Positions 8,678-18,473 of a stretch of DNA of 64,000 nt are shown in pieces. The notes under the pieces were generated by a model. It made no database searches. It had not been told where the DNA came from and was given only the letters and a program-made list of their open reading frames with translations. A program made the translations under genes and the position numbers. This stretch comes from Simiduia aestuariiviva (GTDB lineage: Bacteria > Pseudomonadota > Gammaproteobacteria > Pseudomonadales > Cellvibrionaceae). The stretch's first letter is position 1; each line of letters starts with the position of its first letter. The DNA lies in NCBI RefSeq assembly GCF_014192475.1, contig NZ_JACHXZ010000004.1, positions 237,348 to 301,347 of the forward strand. Reading direction: 5' to 3'.

Positions 8678-9184
8678 ATGCCCCAACACGCCTTGCCATT
8701 TCGGCGCCACAATCATCAACACTGCATCGCGGACGCCCTCGCGGCGGCCCGCGCACTCGCCAAGGCCCGCGGACTGCGCCTTACCTTACAGCGCGAACAG
8801 GTATTGCGGCTGATTTGGCAAAATCACAAGCCCGTGGGCGCCTATCAACTCATGGAGCAATTGGCCGAGCTCACGGGCAAGCAAGTGGCGCCGCCCACCG
8901 TCTATCGGGCCCTAGAATTCCTGTTGGAACACCGGCTGATCCATCGACTCAATAGTTTGAATGCGTTCATTGGATGCGCCTGCCCCGACACCGGCCACGC
9001 CGGCCAATTCGTTATTTGTCGCGCCTGCGGTATCGCGCTGGAGCTGAACGAGGCCAGCGTCCGCGTGCCCATTCAAGCGCTGGCGCAATCTGTGGGTTTT
9101 CAGATAGAGCAACAGACACTGGAACTCTCAGGCCTGTGCCCCAACTGCCAAACCGCGGATGCCATCACCGAGGAACCATCGTGA
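8678..9184 (+). CDS. zur: Zinc uptake regulator Zur (Fur family)
   Basis: 168-residue zinc-responsive repressor. A winged-helix domain contains [20 protein letters not shown]. The C-terminal dimerisation domain has the structural-zinc cysteines CRAC and CPNC plus His/Cys residues in [19 protein letters not shown]. The start at 8678 (MPQHALPF) was chosen over an in-frame ATG at 8612 because the upstream stretch overlaps the Zur box and adds non-family sequence. Its TGA overlaps the GTG of znuC, indicating translational coupling in a zur-znuC-znuB operon. Confidence 0.93.
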   Translation: MPQHALPFRRHNHQHCIADALAAARALAKARGLRLTLQREQVLRLIWQNHKPVGAYQLMEQLAELTGKQVAPPTVYRALEFLLEHRLIHRLNSLNAFIGCACPDTGHAGQFVICRACGIALELNEASVRVPIQALAQSVGFQIEQQTLELSGLCPNCQTADAITEEPS

Positions 9185-9978
9185 CCCGTCTCATCGAAGC
9201 CAAGAATATCGGCTTAACACTGGCTGATCGGACTATTTTAGAGGGCGTGAATCTGCAGTTGCACGCTGGAAAAATCACCACCTTGATAGGCCCAAACGGC
9301 GCCGGCAAAACGAGTTTGGTGCGCCTGCTGCTGGGCCTGCAACCGGCGAGCCAAGGGGAGCTCTGGCGCAAACCGAGTTTGCGCATAGGATACATGCCGC
9401 AAAAATTGCATATCGATGCCTCGCTACCGCTCACCGTGCAACGCTTTTTGCAGCTGGGGGGCGCCGGCGCGGCCGCGCTCAAGAACGCACTGTCGCTCAC
9501 CGGCATAGCGCATTTACTGGCCAGCCCAATGCAACGATTGTCGGGCGGAGAAGTTCAACGCGTGCTGCTCACGCGCGCACTGGCCCGCGAGCCGCAACTA
9601 TTGGTATTGGATGAACCGGTACAGGGCGTAGACGTCAATGGTCAGGTGGCGCTCTATGATTTGATCGATCGCATCCGCGCGCAGCAGGGTTGTGGTGTAC
9701 TCATGGTGTCGCACGACCTCCACCTGGTCATGGCGCACACCGACGAGGTGATCTGCCTGAATCAGCACGTCTGTTGCCACGGCCATCCAGAGAGCGTCAC
9801 CAGTGACCCCGCCTATCTCGCACTGTTTGGCGCCAAGGCAGCACAGACCTTGGCCGTGTATACCCACCACCATGATCACAAGCACAACTTGCACGGCGAC
9901 GTGGTGTGTAATCACGACCACAGCCTGCCGCTGGAAGACTGCCCGCCCGCTGCTCAAAAGGATGAATCCAATGCCTGA
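9181..9978 (+). CDS. znuC: Zinc ABC transporter ATP-binding protein ZnuC
   Basis: 265-residue ATPase of the zinc importer, using a GTG start that overlaps the zur stop. Walker A is GPNGAGKTS, the signature is [11 protein letters not shown], Walker B is LLVLDEP, and the switch His is in VSHDLH. The C-terminus carries a His-rich tail ([12 protein letters not shown] and NHDHS) typical of ZnuC. The stop overlaps the znuB start by 8 nt. Confidence 0.95.
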   Translation: MTRLIEAKNIGLTLADRTILEGVNLQLHAGKITTLIGPNGAGKTSLVRLLLGLQPASQGELWRKPSLRIGYMPQKLHIDASLPLTVQRFLQLGGAGAAALKNALSLTGIAHLLASPMQRLSGGEVQRVLLTRALAREPQLLVLDEPVQGVDVNGQVALYDLIDRIRAQQGCGVLMVSHDLHLVMAHTDEVICLNQHVCCHGHPESVTSDPAYLALFGAKAAQTLAVYTHHHDHKHNLHGDVVCNHDHSLPLEDCPPAAQKDESNA

Positions 9979-10753
9979 TTTTATGCTCCACGCGTGGCTT
10001 GCCGGCGCCGCAGTTGCCGTGGTCGCCGGCCCCTTAGGGAGCTTTGCCGTGTGGCGCCGCATGGCGTATTTTGGCGATACCTTGGCACACTCGGCCCTAC
10101 TCGGCGTGGTCTTCGGCCTGCTGTTAGACGTCAACATCAATTTGGCCGTGACCTTGGGCTGCCTTATTTTAGCCACCGCGCTGGTACTGCTGCAGCAGAC
10201 GCGCGTGCTCGCCACCGACACCCTGTTGGGAATTTTATCGCACTCCACACTGGCGCTCGGGCTGGTTAGCATCAGCTTATTTGGCAACACGCGCGTCGAT
10301 TTGATGGCCTATTTATTCGGCGATCTGCTGACCGCCGACAGCGGCGATGTGATTACCATTGCCACGGTGGCCGCACTGGTGCTCGGGCTGATTGGTTATT
10401 TTTGGCGCTCGTTAATTGCCATTACTGTGCACGAAGAATTGGCCCGCGTGGAGGGCGTGCGCGTGGGCGCCGTGCGGATGTTGTTGATGCTGGCCATGGC
10501 GCTGGTGATCGCCATCGCCATGAAAGTGGTGGGCGTGCTATTGATTACGGCGCTGCTCATTATTCCCGCGGCAGCGGCGCGGCGATTGAGTCAAACGCCC
10601 GAATCCATGGCGGTGATGGCGAGCGCGCTGGGCCTAGTGGCAGTGACCTTAGGGTTGGTCAGTTCTTACTTTTTAGATACGCCAGCGGGCCCAAGTGTCG
10701 TGCTGGGTGCCAGCCTGATGTTTGGGCTGACACTGTTCAAAAGGCAGTCGTGA
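9971..10753 (+). CDS. znuB: Zinc ABC transporter permease ZnuB
   Basis: 260-residue inner-membrane permease (ABC-3 family) with about eight hydrophobic segments. Family motifs include [27 protein letters not shown] near the N-terminus and [22 protein letters not shown] in the middle. The ATG at 9971 is inside the end of znuC, consistent with coupled translation. Convergent with hemY, with only 8 bp between stops. Confidence 0.95.
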   Translation: MPDFMLHAWLAGAAVAVVAGPLGSFAVWRRMAYFGDTLAHSALLGVVFGLLLDVNINLAVTLGCLILATALVLLQQTRVLATDTLLGILSHSTLALGLVSISLFGNTRVDLMAYLFGDLLTADSGDVITIATVAALVLGLIGYFWRSLIAITVHEELARVEGVRVGAVRMLLMLAMALVIAIAMKVVGVLLITALLIIPAAAARRLSQTPESMAVMASALGLVAVTLGLVSSYFLDTPAGPSVVLGASLMFGLTLFKRQS

Positions 10754-10761
10754 TACGGGGC

Positions 10762-12021
10762 TTAAAGCGCCCCGCTCGACTGGCCAAATTTCACGCTGGC
10801 ATCCGGCGCAGGCAGCTCCGGCAGGTTGCTGGCAATCATCTTAAGTCCCTGCTGGTAATAGCCGGTACTCAATTCGTGCTCACCCAGCGCCGCCATCAAT
10901 CGCGCCAACTCTGCGTAAGTTTCTGGCGCAGGGCAAATTTTCAAACTTGATTCAAAGTATTCACGCGCCTTGCCCCAGAGTTGATTGCGCAGCGACAAGC
11001 GCCCCAACGCCAACAACAGAGTGGCGTTGCGAGGCCGCTCTTTAAGCCAGCCCTCGCCCACCAATAATTGCTTGGCCGTATCATCGCCCTTGAGTCTGCC
11101 GAAACCGTCCAGCAAGCGATCGTCCCAACTCTTTTGCAAACTCTTGCGCAGCAAGGCTTCGGCCTCACCTTCGCCCACATGCTGCACCAGTAGCTGGGTA
11201 TAGGCGATGAGCATGTCGGTATCGCGCTGGGTGCGGGTGTCAAACTGCTGCCACACTTTGTGTAGCGCGGCGGCAGTGTTTTCGCCTTGGGCCGATTCCA
11301 CCGCCTGAGTGAGCTGATAAATCTGACAGCGCCGCTCCAATTCTTTGAGCGTCTGTTCGGGCAGGGGTTTGTGCTTTTTCAACAACGGCAGCAACTTTTG
11401 CAACGACGGCCAATCCTCCAACGCCACGTAGGACTGGCGCAAGATATCGAGCACCACGGGGTGGTTGGGCGCGGTATCGCGCACCCGCTCCAGTGCCGCT
11501 AAGCACTGCTCGTAGCGCTGATCCATGAGCTCGATGCGCGCCTGCGCCAAGGCGGTGGCCAACTGAAATTGCGGGCCCACCTGTTCAGCTTTTGCCAATA
11601 GCGACTGCGCCTCGTCTCGATCACCCAACTCATAGGCCGAGCGCGCGGCAGCTAAATAATTAATGACTGGCACAATGGAGCGGTCTGCAGATTTTAAAAG
11701 CTTTTTGCGGGCAAGTTTCCAATTGCCCTCCATGAAGTCCACCAACCCATCGGCCAACTGGTTGCGGTTGCGCTCTTCACTGCCGTGCATCACATAATGG
11801 GTCACACCCAAAAATCCACGAATCACCGTAAATAATGCACGCAAAACAATCCAGGCCATCAAGCCAAAAATAAGTAGTGCGAGGATGGCAAACCACAGGC
11901 TGGTTTCTAGGCTATAGCCATAGACGGATACCAGCAGATAACCACTGTCTTTTGCCAACTCGCTGATGAGCAAACCACCGGCTAACAGGGCAATGGCAAC
12001 GAGCAAAACCAGTCGCTTCAC
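10762..12021 (-). CDS. hemY: HemY family protein (haem-biosynthesis operon)
   Basis: 419-residue inner-membrane protein with two N-terminal transmembrane helices (about 3-20 and 41-64) followed by a TPR-rich soluble region. This is the HemY_N plus TPR layout. It is not protoporphyrinogen oxidase despite the shared gene name; the role is poorly defined and probably linked to haem-synthesis protein assembly. Its start overlaps the hemX stop by 4 bp. Last gene of the algZ-algR-hemCDXY block. Confidence 0.9.
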   Translation of the reverse strand: MKRLVLLVAIALLAGGLLISELAKDSGYLLVSVYGYSLETSLWFAILALLIFGLMAWIVLRALFTVIRGFLGVTHYVMHGSEERNRNQLADGLVDFMEGNWKLARKKLLKSADRSIVPVINYLAAARSAYELGDRDEAQSLLAKAEQVGPQFQLATALAQARIELMDQRYEQCLAALERVRDTAPNHPVVLDILRQSYVALEDWPSLQKLLPLLKKHKPLPEQTLKELERRCQIYQLTQAVESAQGENTAAALHKVWQQFDTRTQRDTDMLIAYTQLLVQHVGEGEAEALLRKSLQKSWDDRLLDGFGRLKGDDTAKQLLVGEGWLKERPRNATLLLALGRLSLRNQLWGKAREYFESSLKICPAPETYAELARLMAALGEHELSTGYYQQGLKMIASNLPELPAPDASVKFGQSSGAL

Positions 12022-13166
12022 GGGCGCACCCCCAACTCCAAGCGATACTGACCAATAAATTGATCCAAACTGCGCACAGTGCCAGAGATGTCTGGCAACT
12101 GGCTGTTCACCGAGCGGGCCGCCAAACCGTCGAGCTGTTCCATCATGTGATTGCGTTCAATGGAAACCGGAAAGTACTCCTCTAACCACTGGCGCGCCTG
12201 CTGTAAATTATTGCCATACAACTCGCCATCGGCGCGCAACAACGCGAGTTGCGCCACCTGTAATTTGAGTTTTAGATTCTCCCGCACACGGGTTTCTTGA
12301 TCCGGCGACAGCAGCGGCTCTACCGGTTTTTCCAAGCGCTTTACGCGTACGTAGCTGGCCAGTTCGCGGGTGAAATTGCGCCAACCTACAGTGATCTTTG
12401 ACCACAAACTGTCGGGGTTTTTGTGAATGACTGCGGGCTCCACCGCTTCGTTGGCAAACTCGCGCGGCGGCTGCGCCAACGCCAGTGCATCCACTTGGAT
12501 CAAAATCGCATCCAGCGCGAAAAACACGCCGGTATAGTCCACAGCTTGAAGGCTTTGCAGTTGCGCTAAGTCCTGCGCCAACTGCTGGCGCGTAGCCATT
12601 AATCCGGCGGGATTGCCAAGCGCCGTCTCCGCTTGGGCCAACAGCTGATCAGCCAGCTTGAACAGTCCCACCGCGCTGGTCGCCGAACGCTCGAGCTGCA
12701 AGCGCTGGCTGGCTTGGCGGGTGAGAAACTGCGCCTCGTTCAATAGGAACTGGGTGCGACTGGCCGCGGTCATCTGCGCCAACTGCTGGTGCTGTGCAGC
12801 CAACTGAGCCTCAACTCGATCGGCGAATTCATCGTACACCCGCTGACTGGCCGACTGGGCCGCCTCGAATCGACTCAGGTTGCGCGCCAGCTCCACACTC
12901 AATTTTTGTTGCTCGGCGCGCTGGGCCTCCGCTGCCGCCGACAAGTTCGACACCTGTTGGGTCGCCCATTCCGTAGTGGACTCTGCCTGCTTAGCCAACT
13001 GCTGCCAGAGCCAGAAACCCCCACTGGCGGCGGCCACGGCCAACAACAAGATGGCGAGCCACAGAGGCCAAAGCGTCGATTTTTGGTTGGCGGTTTCGGC
13101 AACAACAGCGGGCGTTGTTGATTCAGATTCGGTTTGAGCCACAGGTCTGCCTCTGTCGTTATGCAT
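12018..13166 (-). CDS. hemX: HemX-like protein (uroporphyrinogen-III C-methyltransferase-like)
   Basis: 382 residues with a short cytoplasmic N-terminus, one transmembrane helix (about 33-53, LWPLWLAILLLAVAAASGGF), then a long coiled coil rich in Gln/Ala/Glu (about 60-150) and the HemX C-terminal domain. Catalytic methyltransferase motifs are not visible, as usual for HemX, so the enzymatic name is historical. It lies between hemD and hemY, overlapping the latter. Confidence 0.9.
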   Translation of the reverse strand: MHNDRGRPVAQTESESTTPAVVAETANQKSTLWPLWLAILLLAVAAASGGFWLWQQLAKQAESTTEWATQQVSNLSAAAEAQRAEQQKLSVELARNLSRFEAAQSASQRVYDEFADRVEAQLAAQHQQLAQMTAASRTQFLLNEAQFLTRQASQRLQLERSATSAVGLFKLADQLLAQAETALGNPAGLMATRQQLAQDLAQLQSLQAVDYTGVFFALDAILIQVDALALAQPPREFANEAVEPAVIHKNPDSLWSKITVGWRNFTRELASYVRVKRLEKPVEPLLSPDQETRVRENLKLKLQVAQLALLRADGELYGNNLQQARQWLEEYFPVSIERNHMMEQLDGLAARSVNSQLPDISGTVRSLDQFIGQYRLELGVRP

Positions 13167-13195
13167 CGGGCGAATGCCCTTGATTAGATTTTGCG

Positions 13196-14014
13196 TTATT
13201 TTTCGTTGTTAACCGCACGCGCTGACGGTACGCCATCTTGCGCCGCAGTCAGTGCTTGCCGCAAGCGCGCGGCCATGGCCCCATCGGTGGCGTTGTCGGC
13301 CACTAATATGTGAGAAAACCCCATAGCCTCAGCCATCGCCGCCACGCGCGCGCCCGGCACCAACAGCGGCCAGGTGCGCCAAGAATAACTGTCGGCCTGA
13401 TCTTGCAGCAGCTGATACAGGTGCTGCAAGGACTCTCCACTATGGACTGACAGCCATGCTGGACCTAGCGCTAATGCATCGCCGACGCGCGCCGGCGCAT
13501 CTACCGGTAATTCACGTTCGTACAGCTCACAGTAGTCTACCCGCGCGCCCCGTGCGCGCAAGGTGTCGCCCAAATGGGTGCGCCCACCGCGGCCCCGAAA
13601 AATTAAAATCTGTTTGTCTTTGAGTTCGGACAACGCCGGCAACGCCAGTAGCGCTTCGCTGTTCATGGCACTAGTCAATGGCAATTCACTGACCACCGGC
13701 AGACCAGCTGCGGACAGCGCTGTAGCAGTGGCCTGACCCACCGCTAAAAACTGGCAGTGCAAAGGCAACTGAGGCCAGTATTCGTCCAGCCACTCAGTGC
13801 CGTAATGGACGGCGTTTTGGCTGATAAAAATCGCAAAATCGTAGCGATCAAAATCGAGAATTCGGTCGCGCACGGCTTGTTGCTGAGCGGGCTCACGCAA
13901 GGGCGCGATGGCCATTACCGGTACGGACACCACGTCCACATCCGGCGCAGAAAACGCCTGGGTTGTAGCCGCAGCTTGGTGGGCGGGACGCGTCAGCCAC
14001 AGGCGCCGCTTCAT
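13196..14014 (-). CDS. hemD: Uroporphyrinogen-III synthase
   Basis: 272 residues. Cyclises hydroxymethylbilane to uroporphyrinogen III, inverting ring D. The two-domain HemD fold is recognisable from [13 protein letters not shown] at the N-terminus, the [10 protein letters not shown] segment (residues 60-70) and the later [12 protein letters not shown]. HemD is poorly conserved, so context matters: the start overlaps the hemC stop by 4 bp and hemX follows. The last ~15 residues are variable. Confidence 0.93.
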   Translation of the reverse strand: MKRRLWLTRPAHQAAATTQAFSAPDVDVVSVPVMAIAPLREPAQQQAVRDRILDFDRYDFAIFISQNAVHYGTEWLDEYWPQLPLHCQFLAVGQATATALSAAGLPVVSELPLTSAMNSEALLALPALSELKDKQILIFRGRGGRTHLGDTLRARGARVDYCELYERELPVDAPARVGDALALGPAWLSVHSGESLQHLYQLLQDQADSYSWRTWPLLVPGARVAAMAEAMGFSHILVADNATDGAMAARLRQALTAAQDGVPSARAVNNEK

Positions 14015-14940
14015 GACTGAGCGTAAACTTCCGCCAAAATTTTATCGGCACCCTGTGCCAGCAATTGCTCGGCCACCTGCACACCCAACTGTTCGGCCTG
14101 TGCCGCGGGCGCCCGCGCCTCGGCGCGCAACACCCGCTGGCCGTCCACGCTCGCCACCAAGCCACGCAGCCACAATTCGCCCTCTTGATGCACGGCAAAT
14201 CCACCAATGGGTACCTGGCATCCGCCTTCCAAACGGCGATTCATGGCGCGCTCGGCGGTCACTTGCTGCGCCGATAGTGTGTGGTGCAGCGGTGCAATCA
14301 GCGCCTGAACACGGCTGTCGTCGGTGCGGCATTCAATGCCCACAGCCCCTTGGCCCCCGGCGGGCAGCGAGTCGTCGGTAAGCAGGTATTCGCGAATGCG
14401 GTCTTTCTCGCCCAATCGAATCAAGCCTGCCGCGGCCAGAATAATGCCGTGATATTCACCGGCATCCAGCTTGCTCAGCCGGGTGTTTACGTTGCCGCGC
14501 AAAAAGCGAATATCCAAATCGGGGCGACGCGCCAACAACTGCGCTTGGCGGCGCAAACTCGATGTGCCCACCACGCTGCCGGCAGGCAATTCCGCCAAGC
14601 TGTTGAAATGGTTGGCGACGAAGGCATCGCGCGGGTCTTCGCGCTGGCAAATCACGTACAGACCCAGCCCCTCCGGAAATTCCATGGGCACATCTTTCAT
14701 GGAGTGCACGGCGATATCCGCGCGCCCCTCCAAGAGCGCCGTTTCCAGCTCTTTAACAAACAACCCTTTGCCGCCCACCTTGGCCAGCGGCACATCGAGA
14801 ATCTTGTCGCCTTTGCTCACCATGGGCACCAGTTCCACTGCCAGCCCACTATGGGCGGCCTCTAGACGCGCCTTGACGTCATTGGCCTGCCAAAGAGCCA
14901 GAGCGGAAGTGCGGGTAGCGATGCGCAGTGTTGCGGTCAT
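14011..14940 (-). CDS. hemC: Porphobilinogen deaminase (hydroxymethylbilane synthase)
   Basis: 309 residues. Condenses four porphobilinogens into hydroxymethylbilane. It begins with the family sequence [16 protein letters not shown]. The substrate-binding arginines are in [10 protein letters not shown] and [10 protein letters not shown]. The dipyrromethane cofactor Cys is in [13 protein letters not shown]. Same order as Pseudomonas: algZ-algR-hemC-hemD. Confidence 0.97.
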   Translation of the reverse strand: MTATLRIATRTSALALWQANDVKARLEAAHSGLAVELVPMVSKGDKILDVPLAKVGGKGLFVKELETALLEGRADIAVHSMKDVPMEFPEGLGLYVICQREDPRDAFVANHFNSLAELPAGSVVGTSSLRRQAQLLARRPDLDIRFLRGNVNTRLSKLDAGEYHGIILAAAGLIRLGEKDRIREYLLTDDSLPAGGQGAVGIECRTDDSRVQALIAPLHHTLSAQQVTAERAMNRRLEGGCQVPIGGFAVHQEGELWLRGLVASVDGQRVLRAEARAPAAQAEQLGVQVAEQLLAQGADKILAEVYAQS

Positions 14941-14986
14941 GAATCATCCTTAGGGGAGCGACATGTAAAAGGCCGCCATCATACCA

Positions 14987-15724
14987 CTAGAGTTTGGCCA
15001 GCAGCTCTTTCAACTGGGGTACGTGCCGACGGCTCACCACCGGCTTGACGTCCACATCGGCCAGTCGCAATCGGAAGTGGCCATCACCCGTGCGCTCTAG
15101 GCCGAGAATGTGCTCAAGTGACACCAACGAATTGCGGTGCACGCGAATAAAGCGACCCTGAAATTCGGCCTCCAAATCTTTGAGGGTGTCATCGATAAGG
15201 GTCTCGCCCTCCGCGTGGTGCACGGTGACATATTTCTGGTCGGCCAAAAAGAAGCGCACATCGGTGAGCGGAATCAATTCCACGCCGCGCCGCGTTTTGG
15301 CACTGATGTGCTGGCGACCCTCGGTCAAAGGTTGCTGCTGATCGCGCAGCTTATCGATCTGCAAACGATTGAGTTTGGCGGCCTTGTCGAGCGCGTTTTT
15401 GAGATCATCCAACTGTACCGGCTTAAGCAAATAGCCCACGGCCTCGGTGCCGAATGCATCCAGTGCGTATTGATCGTAGGCGGTGCAAAAAATTATCGCG
15501 GGCGCGTGATCGAGTTGCGCAATGTGGCGCGCGGTAGCGATGCCATCCTCACCGGGCATGCGCACATCCAACAGCACCACCGACGGATCGTGGGCTTCGA
15601 TTGCCTTTAGCGCAGCCTCGCCATCGGCCGCCTCGGCCACCACTTCTACGGCGTCCAATTGTTCTGCCAGCCGCCGCAGGCGGGCCCGCGCTAAAGGTTC
15701 ATCATCGACGATTAACAGGTCCAT
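14987..15724 (-). CDS. algR: LytTR response regulator, AlgR-type
   Basis: 245 residues: a receiver domain with acidic pocket DDE (7-9), phospho-acceptor D53 in VVLLDVRMPGEDG and the conserved Lys in LLKPVQ, then a LytTR DNA-binding domain (about 140-245; FLADQKYVTVHH, RVHRNSLVSLEHI). In Pseudomonas AlgR controls alginate, twitching motility and virulence; targets here cannot be deduced. It lies 9 bp downstream of its partner kinase. Confidence 0.92.
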   Translation of the reverse strand: MDLLIVDDEPLARARLRRLAEQLDAVEVVAEAADGEAALKAIEAHDPSVVLLDVRMPGEDGIATARHIAQLDHAPAIIFCTAYDQYALDAFGTEAVGYLLKPVQLDDLKNALDKAAKLNRLQIDKLRDQQQPLTEGRQHISAKTRRGVELIPLTDVRFFLADQKYVTVHHAEGETLIDDTLKDLEAEFQGRFIRVHRNSLVSLEHILGLERTGDGHFRLRLADVDVKPVVSRRHVPQLKELLAKL

Positions 15725-15733
15725 TCCAGTCTC

Positions 15734-16762
15734 CTAGTGATCCGCTAAGGGATAGCTGATACGCACGCAAAAATGATCCGCCTCTACGCCCACATCGCAG
15801 CGCGCCGCGCTGCCATAGTGGGCCGCCAATCGATCGCGAATGTTGGCCAAGGCCATACCGTTTCCCGGCGTGGGGGCCGCTTGGCCAAGGGGATTGCGCA
15901 CCAGTAGTTGCAGTCGATTATTCTCGGCCTGCAGATCAATCTCAAGTAAACCGCCCTCGCGCCGAGCGCCAATGCCATGATAGAGCGCATTTTCGAGCAG
16001 TGGTTGCAGCAACAAACTGGGCATTTGCACGCCCTCCGGCAGAGTCCCCAAGCGCCAATCCACCTGCAACCGGTCGCCGAGGCGCGCACCTTCCATGGCC
16101 AAATACCGGCGCGCGAGTGCCAATTCACGATCCACCGGCACCAGCGCCGCCTCCGATAAACTGGCGCGAAACAACGCGCTCAAATCTTCAACCATGTGCT
16201 CGGCGCGAGCCGGATCTATGTGAATTAAACTGGCAATGCTATTCATGGCGTTGAATAAAAAATGCGGCCGTATGCGCGACTGCAAGGCTTGAATGCGGGC
16301 CTCCAGTTCGGCCCGCTCACCGCGTTGCAACTGCTGCTGTAAATAAAAATACTGCAGGCCAATGCCTGCAAAAATGGCCGCTACCACCAGGTCAGCACCC
16401 AGCGCCGACCAATCCAGCGGTTGCGGGCTCCACCAATAACCGAGAAAAAACCACTGACCCAACAGGGTAAAAAGAAAGGTGAGTGAGAGTATCAACAGAT
16501 AACTGAGCAACACCGCCTGCCACAGAGGTCGGCGCGCCATGAGCGGTCGCAAGTTACAGATGCACGCCGCACTGGCCAAGGTGATCCACTGCACCATAAA
16601 CGAGGTGAGCGCTAGTTCTACCCAATTAAAGCCCAGCAATCCACCATCGTTGAGCACCAACACGATCGCCAACAATTCGGCAATCATCACGAGCCGCAAC
16701 AGCGAGGGCCCGGTGCAAAGATTGGGAAGATAATCGAGATCGGCGTCAGCGCCTGAGTTCAC
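15734..16762 (-). CDS. algZ: Sensor histidine kinase, AlgZ/FimS (LytS-YehU) type
   Basis: 342-residue membrane kinase with four predicted transmembrane helices in the first ~140 residues. A His_kinase domain follows (RIRPHFLFNAMNSIASLI, H-box His in PHF), then an ATPase region with the N-box LLLQPLLENALYHG and a G-rich GNGMALANIRDRL. The atypical ATPase is characteristic of the LytS/AlgZ class. It is divergent from argH. Confidence 0.9.
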   Translation of the reverse strand: MNSGADADLDYLPNLCTGPSLLRLVMIAELLAIVLVLNDGGLLGFNWVELALTSFMVQWITLASAACICNLRPLMARRPLWQAVLLSYLLILSLTFLFTLLGQWFFLGYWWSPQPLDWSALGADLVVAAIFAGIGLQYFYLQQQLQRGERAELEARIQALQSRIRPHFLFNAMNSIASLIHIDPARAEHMVEDLSALFRASLSEAALVPVDRELALARRYLAMEGARLGDRLQVDWRLGTLPEGVQMPSLLLQPLLENALYHGIGARREGGLLEIDLQAENNRLQLLVRNPLGQAAPTPGNGMALANIRDRLAAHYGSAARCDVGVEADHFCVRISYPLADH

Positions 16763-16999
16763 TGCGTGTTCCTTTTGCTTTTTGTTATTGAATCACGGCT
16801 AAGCGGCGACAACAATTGCCCAAACACCCACAAAACGCGAAGACTTCAGGTGAATAGCGCTGCAAACCACACCCAAAGACACGATTTATTGCGCAACCCA
16901 GTGCCGCTGTCATCGCGCCCGCTGGCGCAAGTCGCTATAATGCCCGCCATTTTCGCACGACATTCACGCACACACTAATTTTGGACAGGCATCGCCACA
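16763..16999. promoter_or_regulatory. algZ/argH divergent promoter region
   Basis: 237 bp without an ORF. A TATAAT hexamer at about 16935-16940 lies 60 nt before argH and is a good -10 candidate, but no matching -35 is obvious. Confidence 0.4.
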
Positions 17000-18400
17000 A
17001 TGAGTCACGACAACAGCATAAAACCCTGGGGCGGACGCTTCAGTGAAGCCACCGACGCTTTTGTAGAGCGCTTTACCGCGTCGGTCACCTTCGATCAGCG
17101 CCTGTACCATCACGACATCAATGGCTCTATCGCCCACGCCACCATGCTAGCCGAAGTCGGCGTGCTCACCGACCCTGAACGCGACCAAATTATCAGCGGC
17201 CTCGAAGCCATCCGCGCCGAGATAGTCGCCGGCAAATTTCAATGGTCTGTGCAATTGGAAGACGTGCACATGAACATCGAGGCCGCGCTCACCCAACGCA
17301 TTGGTATCACCGGTAAAAAGCTTCATACCGGTCGTTCGCGTAACGATCAAGTGGCCACCGACATTCGCTTGTATTTACGCGACGAGATCGACGCAGTGGC
17401 GCAAGAACTCACTCGTCTGCAGCGCGGCTTAGTGGGTTTGGCCAAGCGCCACGCCGACACCATCATGCCCGGTTTCACACATTTGCAGACGGCACAGCCA
17501 GTGACCTTTGGCCACCACCTGTTGGCGTGGAACGAAATGTTGCAACGGGATTACGGTCGCCTGATTGACTGTCGCAAGCGGGTCAATCAATCGCCCTTGG
17601 GCGCCGCAGCGCTAGCCGGCACCACCTACCCCATCAATCGCGCCCGCACGGCCGAGCTACTGGGGTTCGACGCGCCCACCGCCAACTCGCTAGACTCCGT
17701 CTCCGACCGCGATTTCGCCATCGAGTTTGGCGCCTTTAGCGCGCTGCTCATGACCCATCTATCGCGCGCCAGTGAAGAGCTGGTGCTGTGGACCTCGGCG
17801 CAGTTCAATTTCATCAACCTGCCCGATCGCTTTTGCACTGGCAGCTCCATCATGCCGCAAAAGAAAAACCCCGATGTACCCGAGTTGGTGCGCGGCAAAA
17901 CCGGCCGCGTGAACGGCCACTTGGTATCACTGCTGACACTGATGAAATCGCAACCGCTCGCCTACAACAAAGATAACCAAGAAGACAAAGAACCGTTGTT
18001 CGACACCATCGACACCGTTAAGGACTGCCTGCGGGCGTTCGCCGACATGGTGCCTGCAATCGAACCCCGTCAGGCCGAAATGCTGGAGGCCGCCAAGCGC
18101 GGTTTTTCTACGGCCACAGATCTGGCCGACTACCTCGTTCGCAAGGGCGTCGCGTTCCGCGACGCACACGAAATTGTGGGCAAGAGCGTGGCCTATGGCA
18201 TTGCGCACGACAAAGACTTGTCGGAGATGAGTCTGACCGAGCTGCAACAATTCAGCGCTAGCATCGAAGCCGATGTTTTTACGGTATTAACGCTGGAGGG
18301 TTCAGTCGCTGCCCGCGATCACGTGGGAGGCACGGCACCGGCTCAGGTTCGCGCCGCCTGTGCAAGGGCGCTCAAGTTGCTTGATCAACGCCCGGCCTAG
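17000..18400 (+). CDS. argH: Argininosuccinate lyase
   Basis: 466 residues. Cleaves argininosuccinate to arginine and fumarate, the last step of arginine synthesis. N-terminal [19 protein letters not shown], the [13 protein letters not shown] motif, the general acid-base HLQTAQP and the superfamily signature [12 protein letters not shown] are all intact. Length is normal. Adjacent and divergent to algZ, as in Pseudomonas. Confidence 0.98.
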   Translation: MSHDNSIKPWGGRFSEATDAFVERFTASVTFDQRLYHHDINGSIAHATMLAEVGVLTDPERDQIISGLEAIRAEIVAGKFQWSVQLEDVHMNIEAALTQRIGITGKKLHTGRSRNDQVATDIRLYLRDEIDAVAQELTRLQRGLVGLAKRHADTIMPGFTHLQTAQPVTFGHHLLAWNEMLQRDYGRLIDCRKRVNQSPLGAAALAGTTYPINRARTAELLGFDAPTANSLDSVSDRDFAIEFGAFSALLMTHLSRASEELVLWTSAQFNFINLPDRFCTGSSIMPQKKNPDVPELVRGKTGRVNGHLVSLLTLMKSQPLAYNKDNQEDKEPLFDTIDTVKDCLRAFADMVPAIEPRQAEMLEAAKRGFSTATDLADYLVRKGVAFRDAHEIVGKSVAYGIAHDKDLSEMSLTELQQFSASIEADVFTVLTLEGSVAARDHVGGTAPAQVRAACARALKLLDQRPA

Positions 18401-18414
18401 ATCATGAACACAGC

Positions 18415-18434
18415 GGGGGCGAAGCGGCGCCCCC
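18415..18434 (+). terminator. GC-rich hairpin after argH
   Basis: A 7-bp stem (GGGGGCG/CGCCCCC, loop AAGCGG) just after the argH stop. It lacks a T-run, so termination is uncertain; it may attenuate read-through into the kinase gene. Confidence 0.4.
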
Positions 18435-18473
18435 GTGCCTATACTTGAGCTGCTTCCTCCGCAGCGTGATGCC

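Noticed and set aside
18435-18473. GTG start for the first hybrid kinase
   Set aside because: It directly abuts a 7-bp GC hairpin and has no Shine-Dalgarno sequence; the ATG at 18474 starts the coiled coil.
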